Source of the DNA: SIG603 sp964369215
Lineage (GTDB): Bacteria > Bacillota > Clostridia > Oscillospirales > Acutalibacteraceae
Length of the DNA: 6,904 nucleotides
Assembly: GCA_964369215.1 (NCBI GenBank)
Contig: CAYJEZ010000126.1
Coordinates: forward strand, 1-6,904
Direction: 5' to 3'
Shown piece by piece: positions 1-5,369 of this stretch; the first letter of the stretch is position 1; every line of letters begins with the position of its first letter. Position numbers and translations under genes: made by a program. The notes beneath the pieces are model-generated. The model was given only the letters and a program-made list of their open reading frames with translations. It had not been told where the DNA came from and made no database searches.

Positions 1-145
1 TGCTTACCTTTTGCATAACTTAAACTCTTATTGTTTTAGCTAAACTATATTAACTTTTGCTACCCATGTTTGTTGTACTGTTAGTCTAGTTTTGTGTGAA
101 GAATGAAATAAATGTAAAAAATTTTATTTTTAGACAAATTTTTAT
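1..145. other. AT-rich stretch without a recognisable gene
   Basis: No reading frame here resembles a known protein, and no coding sequence reaches in from the left edge with a recognisable C-terminus. The only structure I see is an A/T-only hairpin (AAATAAA at 106-112 with TTTATTT at 123-129, followed by TTTTAG). It could be the weak terminator of a gene lying to the left, but similar pairings are expected by chance in sequence this AT-rich. Confidence 0.5.
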
Positions 146-174
146 TTGAAGAATTAGAAAATATATGGTATAAT
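146..174 (+). promoter_or_regulatory. Sigma-A type promoter upstream of rlmB
   Basis: The -35 box is TTGAAG (146-151, four of six consensus bases). The -10 box is a perfect TATAAT (169-174). The spacer is exactly 17 bp and ends in TGG, which supplies the TGn extended -10 element. Transcription would start near 181 and run rightward into rlmB through a leader of about 245 nt. This is the best promoter in the window and may also drive the downstream membrane-protein gene, since no comparable promoter is visible in the 94 bases between them. The call rests on motif match alone. Confidence 0.7.
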
Positions 175-203
175 AATTGGAACAATAATTTAATTTAGCA
201 TAA

Positions 204-239
204 ATAGGTTTTGAAACAGTAGTATAAACCTATGTTTTT
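204..239 (+). terminator. Possible attenuator hairpin in the rlmB leader
   Basis: ATAGGTTT (204-211) pairs perfectly with AAACCTAT (226-233) around a 14-nt loop, and the 3' arm is followed by G and five T residues (235-239). It lies only about 25 nt downstream of the predicted transcription start, where an early terminator would act as an attenuator. The stem has just two G-C pairs, so termination efficiency would be poor. It may simply be a leader stem-loop. Confidence 0.25.
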
Positions 240-385
240 GCATTCTTTTTTGTATGATTGAAGATAATAAAAAGAAGAAACATCTAAGAGTAAAATAAAA
301 ATGTATTTACTTATACATTTAGTCTACTCGAAAAAATTGGAAGTAAATTTTTAGCAAGTATGTTAAATGCTTGCATACGTACCTG

Positions 386-414
386 AAAGGAGCGGTTTTA
401 ATATCGGGTTAAAC
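386..414 (+). promoter_or_regulatory. Displaced Shine-Dalgarno of rlmB with intervening hairpin
   Basis: AAAGGAG (386-392) is a near-perfect Shine-Dalgarno, but the rlmB ATG lies at 426, a spacing of 33 nt. An in-frame TAG at 417-419 rules out any earlier ATG, GTG or TTG start, and no other Shine-Dalgarno is present within 15 nt of the ATG. Between the two, G395-T398 plus A400-A401 can pair with T409-C414 (six pairs, one bulged T, loop TATCGGG). Folding this hairpin would shorten the effective spacing to about 13 nt. Such looped-out spacers are known from phage T4 genes. Its use here is inference. Confidence 0.4.
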
Positions 415-425
415 GATAGATTAAT

Positions 426-1199
426 ATGATAAAAGACAACAATATAAATGATGAAAAATCTGCAGAAATAGTAGCCGGAAGAAATGCGGTTACAGAGGCT
501 TTAAGAAGCGGAAGAAACATAGATATAATATTTATTCAAAAAGGTGATAGAACAGGTTCAATTTCGGCAATAATAAAAAAAGCGAGAGAAAAAGGAATTA
601 CAATTAAAGATGCCGACCATAAAAAATTAGACTTTTTAAGTGGAGGAGCAGTTCATCAAGGAGTGGTTGCAAAGGCTTCGGTTATTGAGTACTCTAGCCT
701 TGAAGATGCATTTGCTATAGCAGAGGAAAGAGGAGAAAAACCTTTTTTTATTATTTGCGATGAAATTACAGACCCTCAAAACTTAGGGGCAATAATAAGA
801 ACAGCAGAGTGTAGCGGTGCACATGCTGTTATTATACCGAAAAGACGCAGTGTAAGCCTTACTTATGCAGTAGGCAAAGCGTCTGCAGGTGCAGTTGAAT
901 ATGTTCCTGTAGTAAAGGTATCAAATTTAGTAGACACTATTGAAAAGCTTAAAGAAAAAGGCATGTGGGTTTATGCGACAGACATGGATGGGCAGTTGTG
1001 GTGTGATACCGACTATTCAGATACTGCTGTTGCGGTTATTATTGGCTCTGAGGGCAAAGGTATTAGCAAGCTATTAAAAGAGAAGTCAGACTATGTTGTA
1101 TCTTTACCTATGAAAGGCAAAATTAGCTCGCTTAATGCATCAGTAGCATGCGGAGTAATTTGCTACGAGATTATGAGACAAAGAGCATTAAAACTTTAG
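426..1199 (+). CDS. rlmB: 23S rRNA (guanosine-2'-O-)-methyltransferase RlmB, SpoU/TrmH family
   Basis: This cytoplasmic enzyme methylates the 2'-O of a conserved guanosine (G2251 in E. coli numbering) in the 23S rRNA peptidyl-transferase P-loop, using S-adenosylmethionine. At 257 residues it has the usual length. The N-terminal RNA-binding substrate domain starts at VAGRNAVTEAL (16-26). The SPOUT knot domain follows with all three family motifs: DPQNLGAIIRTAE (116-128, catalytic Arg 125), IGSEGKGIS (206-214) and SLNASVACG (235-243, Asn 237), the last forming the trefoil knot that binds the cofactor. The start is the first possible in-frame ATG, because a TAG lies three codons upstream; the residues before VAGR are a short polar tail. 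The closely related TrmH-type enzymes have other targets, but the N-terminal domain and length favour RlmB. No T-box or cysS gene, often found near it in Firmicutes, is visible upstream. Confidence 0.9.
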   Translation: MIKDNNINDEKSAEIVAGRNAVTEALRSGRNIDIIFIQKGDRTGSISAIIKKAREKGITIKDADHKKLDFLSGGAVHQGVVAKASVIEYSSLEDAFAIAEERGEKPFFIICDEITDPQNLGAIIRTAECSGAHAVIIPKRRSVSLTYAVGKASAGAVEYVPVVKVSNLVDTIEKLKEKGMWVYATDMDGQLWCDTDYSDTAVAVIIGSEGKGISKLLKEKSDYVVSLPMKGKISSLNASVACGVICYEIMRQRALKL

Positions 1200-1204
1200 G
1201 AATA

Positions 1205-1275
1205 CTAGGCAATTTAATTGTGAGATAATGGTTATAAGTTAAATGTAAAATAAATAATTAATGTTAAATTGCTAG
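1205..1275 (+). repeat. Inverted repeat spanning the rlmB / membrane-protein gap
   Basis: CTAGGCAATTTAA (1205-1217) and TTAAATTGCTAG (1264-1275) are complementary over 12 base pairs with a single bulged G (1208 or 1209). They are separated by 46 nt of A/T-rich sequence. The 3' arm ends within the AGGAG ribosome-binding sequence (1274-1278) just before the membrane-protein gene, so folding in the mRNA could partly mask it. No T-run follows, so this does not look like an intrinsic terminator. It could equally be a processing site. Confidence 0.5.
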
Positions 1276-1293
1276 GAGAAAGGATGACAGAAT

Positions 1294-4200
1294 ATGCGAA
1301 AGAAAGACGAAACATATTCCGCCGATGAAGTACTTATAGAAGAAATGGCAGTGAAAAAACCTAAAAAAAGATCTTGGTTTTCACGAAAACCTAAAGAGGA
1401 AGAGTTTTCTGCCGGAGACGACGTGTACTACGGTATTGAATCGAAATCTTTTAGTGACCATACAAAGGGCTATGAATACACAGGAGAAATATCTATTGAA
1501 GACGGTAAGTTTGAGAGACTTTTCGACACTAGCGCTGTTTCGATTAATAAAGAAGAGCAAGAAAATTATAATAGAATTGCAAAAGAGCGTCGCAGAAGGG
1601 TGGCAACTGCTGCTGAAACAGCCGGGGTAGATGTTAAAGAGGTAGAAGATGAGTTTGGGGTAGCTGCCCCAATGCCCGTTACCTCGTTAGCTGCTGACCC
1701 ATATACAAAACAACATGGAATATCCTCTCCAGATCAAGGAGAAGATGATTACCAAAAAGCTATGATGCATACTGCAGAACTTGAAAAAATGCAAGTAAAA
1801 CTCAATGTGCTTAACGACACTATGGAAATAAAAAAAGACTTAATTGTACCAGAGGTTGACAACGATACAATTAAAGATATAAGAACAAAGGCGAAAGAAG
1901 TGCCCTTAGCCCCACAAAAGAAAGTGGAAACACCAAAGGGTTTAACAAAAGAGCAAATTTTACTTCAATCTCAAGACACTGTTCAAATAAAAAAAATTGT
2001 AGTACCTGACGAAGAAGATATTAAGCCTATTACTACAAAATCACAAGATATTAAAGAGCAGTTTTTTGATGACATGCACAGTGTAAAACATGAGCATAAT
2101 AGAGAAGCGAACGATACTGTATATCAACCAGAGGAGTATGAACCAGAAAATCAAAGCCAAGTTGAAGAATACGAACTAGGCGAAGAATATAAACCTGAAG
2201 AGTATGAAGTAAGCGAAGAATATAACCAAGAAGAGTATGAAGCAGGCGAAGAGTATAACCATGAAGAGTACGAAGCAGGCGAAGAATATGAACCTGAAGA
2301 GTACGAAAAAGGCGAAGAATATGAACCTAAACAAGAACAAGTAATCCCACAAGAAAAAACTAACGACGATTTTGAAAATTTAGAGAGCAATTCTGTTGAG
2401 GGCGCAACAAGTGATAATCCTGTAGAAGTTGAAAAAGCTAAATTTATTGCTAACTTTCAAAAAACAGGAGAGGTTCACAAGCCTATAAATTCGCAAAACC
2501 AAGACACTATGTTTGATCTTAAAATTCCTACTCAAAATGATGGACAAATTCCAACTGTACAAGATATCCGAGATTACAGAGATAAGACTTTGCCCCTTCA
2601 TATTGTAAATATAGATATACTTCAAAGTGTAATAGCTAAAGAGGCTGTTTTGTTTGCACCTCAAACAAAGCAAGAGAATGTATCGGTTACAATACCTAAA
2701 AGTTTTGTGGCAAAAGCAACTTCTCAAGAGAATTCAGATACAAAAAACAATGTAGAAGAGCAAAAAATAGAAGTTAGAAACGAAAAAGATGTACAAGCTA
2801 TTATTAACTCAAGGCTTAGCAGTGCTAGTATAGGCCTATTTGTTTCAGGTGTGTTGTTTATAGTAATGTTTTTCTCTAATATTATTTTGGCTAATTTATT
2901 AAATGATGAAAATACACTTAGAAATCAGCTTACTCCTCATTTAGTAATAGCACTAGTTTCGCTTTTAACATTATTCCTTGTTAATCACAAATCGTTAATT
3001 AAAGGTTTTGTTAAGCTAATAAAATTTACCCCTAATGGAGATAGTGCAATTTCACTAGCATTTTTTGCTACGATAATGCAAACAGTTTTTGCTTTTTCAT
3101 TTTCTGATGTAATGCTTTCAAGGTCGACAGGCTTGTATGCAGTTGTAGTAATTTTAGCGATGTTTTTAAACTATGTAGGCAAGCTTATTATGCTTAGAAA
3201 AACAGCAAGCAATTATAAATTTATTAAGTCAAAAGAACAAAAATACTCTATAAATATATATGATGATTACAATAACTCTTTAAAGCTGGCTAGCGACGCA
3301 GTAACAGGAGTCCCTGTAATTGCATATCAAAAGAAAACAGCTGAAATTAAGAGGTTTTGGGAGATTTCATCGAAGCCAGACCCTGTAGTAACCTCAGGTC
3401 AAAGTTTAGTTCCAATGAGCTTTTTAGCCTCACTTGTTATATGCTTAATCAGCATTTTTATTTATAAAAATATTTACATGGGAATAAATGTTTTTACAGC
3501 ATGTGTGTGTTCAAGCCTAGCAATAGGAAATATGATATCATCAAACGCACCACTTAGCAGAATTTGCAGAAAAACTAGAAAAGCAGGTGCGATGATAGCA
3601 GGTTTTAGTGCTATATCAAAATTTTCTAATATCAATTCTATTATGATAGACTCTTCAGATTTATTTCCATCAGGAACAGTTGTTTTAGATGGAATAAAAA
3701 CCTATGGAGGTGGAGACAAAGAGCAAGACATGAATTTTGCAGCAGCATTACTTTCAGAAATAGGTGGAACTTTGGGTGACGTTATAAAACAAATAACAAA
3801 CGACAACGACAATGATTTACCAAGGGTTACCAATATGGCATACGAGGCAGAGCACGGAGTGATAGCAAGTGTTGAGGGCAGAAAAGTATTAGTAGGCGAC
3901 AAAAACTTGCTTATGAATCACCAAATAGAGCTTCCTCCTGCTCAAGATATTAACGAGTTTAAATCTGGAGGCAAAAGACTAATTTATGTTTCGATAGACA
4001 GCAAGTTAAGATTTATTTTTATTTTAAACTACAAGGCTGATAAGAGAAAACGTGCAGAGCTTAAAAAGTTAGAAGCTGCTGGAATTGCTATTATTGCACG
4101 TTCAACCGACCCTAACTTAACACAAAAGTTAATCTCAAAGTTATTTGGAATATCGCCTTATTCAATTAATATAATTACTGACTCTTTGGGAGAGGCTTAC

Positions 4201-4482
4201 CAAGAATTAGTTTCTAAAGAGACAAAAACTGTTGATGCATATCTCTTGACTAAAGGAAGAGTAGAGTCTATTATGACGGCTGTTTCTGAATGTGTAACAC
4301 AAAGAAAGACTTTGTCGGTAATAGTAGCGGTTCAGTGCATAGGGGTAACCATAGCACTTGTTTCGGCTATGTTGTTTTCATTTACCTCTGCAATAGGTGG
4401 GTTAACAGCATTCATGATAATGACTTATCAAATTATATGGTTATTTATATCGCTTGTTATTACAAAAATTAAAAAGTCTTAG
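1294..4482 (+). CDS. Large membrane protein: disordered acidic N-terminus fused to a degenerate P-type ATPase
   Basis: The 1062 residues fall into two parts. Residues 1-505 are charged, low in hydrophobics and probably a disordered cytoplasmic region, with a basic patch (21-33) and an 11-residue tandem repeat (291-345). From 506 the order of a P1B-type ATPase can be followed. Four membrane segments (about 509-535, 549-563, 586-606, 613-634) precede a shortened actuator-like loop with TGVPV at 671-675. Two more segments (706-725, 729-750) lead to Asp786, at the phosphorylation position. A nucleotide-domain remnant, HGVIASVEGRKVLVGDKNLL, spans 854-873, a HAD-like part about 893-953, and a final membrane pair about 1006-1055. 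The motifs are lost: DKTGTLT reads DSSDLFP, no CPC lies in the sixth segment, no HP motif is seen, TGD reads STDP, and GDGxND is absent. Ion pumping is therefore unlikely; function is unknown. The ATG has AAAGGA at 1279-1284 with 9 nt spacing. A 14-codon ORF in another frame (ATG 1284, stop 1326-1328) overlaps the start. Confidence 0.8.
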   Translation: MRKKDETYSADEVLIEEMAVKKPKKRSWFSRKPKEEEFSAGDDVYYGIESKSFSDHTKGYEYTGEISIEDGKFERLFDTSAVSINKEEQENYNRIAKERRRRVATAAETAGVDVKEVEDEFGVAAPMPVTSLAADPYTKQHGISSPDQGEDDYQKAMMHTAELEKMQVKLNVLNDTMEIKKDLIVPEVDNDTIKDIRTKAKEVPLAPQKKVETPKGLTKEQILLQSQDTVQIKKIVVPDEEDIKPITTKSQDIKEQFFDDMHSVKHEHNREANDTVYQPEEYEPENQSQVEEYELGEEYKPEEYEVSEEYNQEEYEAGEEYNHEEYEAGEEYEPEEYEKGEEYEPKQEQVIPQEKTNDDFENLESNSVEGATSDNPVEVEKAKFIANFQKTGEVHKPINSQNQDTMFDLKIPTQNDGQIPTVQDIRDYRDKTLPLHIVNIDILQSVIAKEAVLFAPQTKQENVSVTIPKSFVAKATSQENSDTKNNVEEQKIEVRNEKDVQAIINSRLSSASIGLFVSGVLFIVMFFSNIILANLLNDENTLRNQLTPHLVIALVSLLTLFLVNHKSLIKGFVKLIKFTPNGDSAISLAFFATIMQTVFAFSFSDVMLSRSTGLYAVVVILAMFLNYVGKLIMLRKTASNYKFIKSKEQKYSINIYDDYNNSLKLASDAVTGVPVIAYQKKTAEIKRFWEISSKPDPVVTSGQSLVPMSFLASLVICLISIFIYKNIYMGINVFTACVCSSLAIGNMISSNAPLSRICRKTRKAGAMIAGFSAISKFSNINSIMIDSSDLFPSGTVVLDGIKTYGGGDKEQDMNFAAALLSEIGGTLGDVIKQITNDNDNDLPRVTNMAYEAEHGVIASVEGRKVLVGDKNLLMNHQIELPPAQDINEFKSGGKRLIYVSIDSKLRFIFILNYKADKRKRAELKKLEAAGIAIIARSTDPNLTQKLISKLFGISPYSINIITDSLGEAYQELVSKETKTVDAYLLTKGRVESIMTAVSECVTQRKTLSVIVAVQCIGVTIALVSAMLFSFTSAIGGLTAFMIMTYQIIWLFISLVITKIKKS
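2164..2328 (+). repeat. 33-bp tandem repeat, five units, encoding EEYExxEEYxx
   Basis: Five head-to-tail units of 33 bp encode residues 291-345 of the membrane protein. The unit pattern is EEY-E-x-(G/S)-EEY-x-x, with variation at the third, sixth and last two positions of each 11-residue unit. A decayed partial unit (EEYEPENQSQV, 280-290) precedes them. Because the unit is a multiple of three, copy number can change without breaking the frame. The product is highly acidic and tyrosine-rich and should be extended and cytoplasmic. Units 3 and 4 are the most alike, which points to recent duplication. Confidence 0.9.
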
Positions 4483-4507
4483 ATAAATAACAAAAAACTA
4501 CTTGTAG

Positions 4508-4582
4508 CTAAAGTGGAGAAGTAAAGGTATATGTTAGGCAAATTAGCTTAAATCACATCTTAATTCTTCACTATTAGTTTTT
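4508..4582 (+). terminator. Weak terminator-like structure after the membrane-protein gene
   Basis: CTAAAGTG (4508-4515) plus AAG (4519-4521) can pair with CTTCACTATTAG (4566-4577), with one bulged T and a small bulge in the 5' arm. The 3' arm is followed at once by five T residues (4578-4582). The loop is long (44 nt) and contains TTAGCT (4543-4548), which can pair instead with AGCTAA (4506-4511). The two folds exclude each other, as in an attenuator. The long loop makes a functional terminator doubtful. Confidence 0.25.
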
Positions 4583-4596
4583 AAGGTTAAGTTGAA

Positions 4597-4712
4597 TTGA
4601 AGTTGTATGATATAGCTTCAAAATATAGTAAAACAATAGCTTTGCCGGTAAAAAGGAAATTGTTTTATATAAAAACACTCAAGTAAAATAGAGTGTCGTT
4701 ATTCACAATAAC
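4597..4712 (+). promoter_or_regulatory. Run of four adjacent stem-loops upstream of the nitroreductase
   Basis: Hairpin A (4597-4621) has an 11-bp stem, TTGAAG with CTTCAA extended by U-A and two G-U pairs, and a 3-nt loop. Hairpin B (4629-4667) pairs TAAAACAAT with ATTGTTTTA (9 bp), then has an AG/GAA internal loop, a CTTT/AAAG stem and a GCCGGTAA loop. Hairpin C pairs ACACTC (4675-4680) with GAGTGT (4691-4696). Hairpin D pairs GTTATT (4698-4703) with AATAAC (4707-4712). Almost the whole 116 nt is accounted for, which is denser than the rest of the intergenic sequence. I do not recognise a known riboswitch or RNA family. Confidence 0.4.
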
Positions 4713-4729
4713 AATAAACTTTTTATACC
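4698..4729 (+). promoter_or_regulatory. Candidate nitroreductase promoter with an overlapping dyad
   Basis: TTCACA (4702-4707, five of six -35 bases) and TATACC (4724-4729, four of six -10 bases) are 16 bp apart. They would start transcription near 4736, giving a 5' leader of about 30 nt. The perfect 6-bp dyad GTTATT-CAC-AATAAC (4698-4712) covers the -35 box, where a repressor would be expected to bind. The -10 is mediocre, so this is tentative. An alternative is TTGCCG (4642-4647) with TATATA (4666-4671), 18 bp apart. Confidence 0.3.
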
Positions 4730-4764
4730 ACAGCAAATGCAGATTAATGTTAGGAGTGTTTTGA

Positions 4765-5304
4765 TTGAACTTTAATGAATTATCAAAAAAAAGAGTAAGT
4801 TGTCGTGCTTATGATAGTACGAAAGAGGTTTTAAAAGCAGATTTAATAGAGATATTAAAGTTGGCAACATACGCGCCATCAGCTTGCAATTCTCAACCTT
4901 GGAAATTTATTGCTTGTGACAATGAAGTTGCTAAAAAAATACCACAATTAATAATAAGAGAAGACTTGAAAATTAACCACTGGACAGTGGACGTACCTTG
5001 TTTTGTTGTAGTGTGCGAAACGAAAGTAACACTTATGAAAAGTCTTAACGAGGCGTCGCAACAAAAGTATGCACAAATGGATATAGGCTCAGCTATGACA
5101 AGCCTTTGCCTAGCAGCGTGCGACAAAGGGATTTCCAGTTGCATTATAGGGGTATTTGATGAACCTAAACTAAAAGAGTTATTATGTATTCCTGATGATG
5201 TTGTTATTAGAGCAGTAATAGCGCTAGGGTACGCTAAAAATGACAATACAGCAAACAAAATAAGAAAACCAGATGAAGAGGCATTTAGTTTTAATAAGTG
5301 GTAA
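4765..5304 (+). CDS. Nitroreductase family FMN-dependent oxidoreductase
   Basis: This is a small cytoplasmic flavoprotein that would use NAD(P)H to reduce nitro compounds, quinones or a similar electrophile; the natural substrate cannot be read from sequence. At 179 residues it matches the short single-domain members of the family. Visible family features are the FMN-phosphate contact R-x-S-C-R (10-14), APSACNSQPWKF (37-48), the DIGSAMTSLCLAA helix (106-118) followed by KGISS (121-125), the ALGY turn (153-156) and the C-terminal RKP (167-169). The start is TTG at 4765: the codon just before it is an in-frame TGA, AGGAG (4752-4756) sits 8 nt upstream, and no other in-frame start precedes the FMN motif. 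Nine cysteines in 179 residues is fairly many, but they form no recognisable metal-binding pattern. It probably acts as a dimer, like its relatives. It may be co-transcribed with guaA, 65 bases downstream. Confidence 0.88.
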   Translation: MNFNELSKKRVSCRAYDSTKEVLKADLIEILKLATYAPSACNSQPWKFIACDNEVAKKIPQLIIREDLKINHWTVDVPCFVVVCETKVTLMKSLNEASQQKYAQMDIGSAMTSLCLAACDKGISSCIIGVFDEPKLKELLCIPDDVVIRAVIALGYAKNDNTANKIRKPDEEAFSFNKW

Positions 5305-5325
5305 CTCATATAAAAAGCATAAATT

Positions 5326-5342
5326 AACGAATAGTTTTCGTT
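5326..5342 (+). other. Short hairpin between nitroreductase and guaA
   Basis: AACGAA (5326-5331) pairs perfectly with TTCGTT (5337-5342) around a 5-nt loop, and TTAAA follows. It lies 21 nt after the nitroreductase stop and 27 nt before the guaA start. Two G-C pairs and only a short T-tract make it a weak terminator at best, so readthrough into guaA is likely. The 65-base gap is too short to hold a purine riboswitch, which precedes guanine-pathway genes in some Firmicutes. Confidence 0.3.
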
Positions 5343-5369
5343 TTAAAGACAGAAAGGACGGTTGTTGAA

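Larger units (their letters stand above)
181..425 (+). promoter_or_regulatory. Long hairpin-rich 5' leader of rlmB
   Basis: The stretch between the predicted transcription start and the rlmB ATG holds no convincing ORF. It has a series of perfect or nearly perfect hairpins: 204-211/226-233 (8 bp), 299-306/313-320 (8 bp, loop TTACTT), 332-338/346-352 (7 bp, A/T only), and then two mutually exclusive stems. These are GCAAG 354-358 with CTTGC 370-374, or GTATG 358-362 with CATAC 374-378. I looked for T-box and purine riboswitch signatures and found neither. Most stems are A/T and would be weak, so the leader may be only lightly structured. A regulatory role is inference. Confidence 0.4.
4483..4764. 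other. Intergenic region with serial stem-loops, no gene
   Basis: No protein gene is visible between the membrane-protein stop and the nitroreductase start. The region holds a terminator-like structure (4508-4582), a run of four stem-loops (4597-4712), a weak promoter candidate (4702-4729) and the nitroreductase ribosome-binding site AGGAG (4752-4756). The only ORF with a plausible AAAGG upstream is six codons (ATG 4531, stop 4549-4551). I do not call it a gene. Confidence 0.6.

Noticed and set aside
181..425. T-box or purine riboswitch in the rlmB leader
   Set aside because: The T-box antiterminator signature (AGGGTGGNACCGCG-like) and the conserved purine aptamer loops are absent.
671..700. 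Frameshift or truncation in rlmB
   Set aside because: The frame is continuous from the N-terminal domain to the SPOUT knot at normal length, with all family motifs present.
2151..2727. Two long open frames on the minus strand inside the membrane-protein gene
   Set aside because: They are the reverse complement of the acidic repeat region and its flank (a Ser/Tyr-rich mirror of the EEY repeat). They lack a ribosome-binding site and resemble no protein family.
4290..4472. 60-residue + strand frame within the 3' end of the membrane-protein gene
   Set aside because: It lies wholly inside the large gene in another frame. Its sequence is just a frame-shifted reading of the last membrane segments.
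4484..4510. Possible preQ1 riboswitch tail (ACAAAAAACTA)
   Set aside because: The short A-rich match lacks the upstream C-rich loop and stem of a class I preQ1 aptamer. It is also preceded directly by coding sequence.
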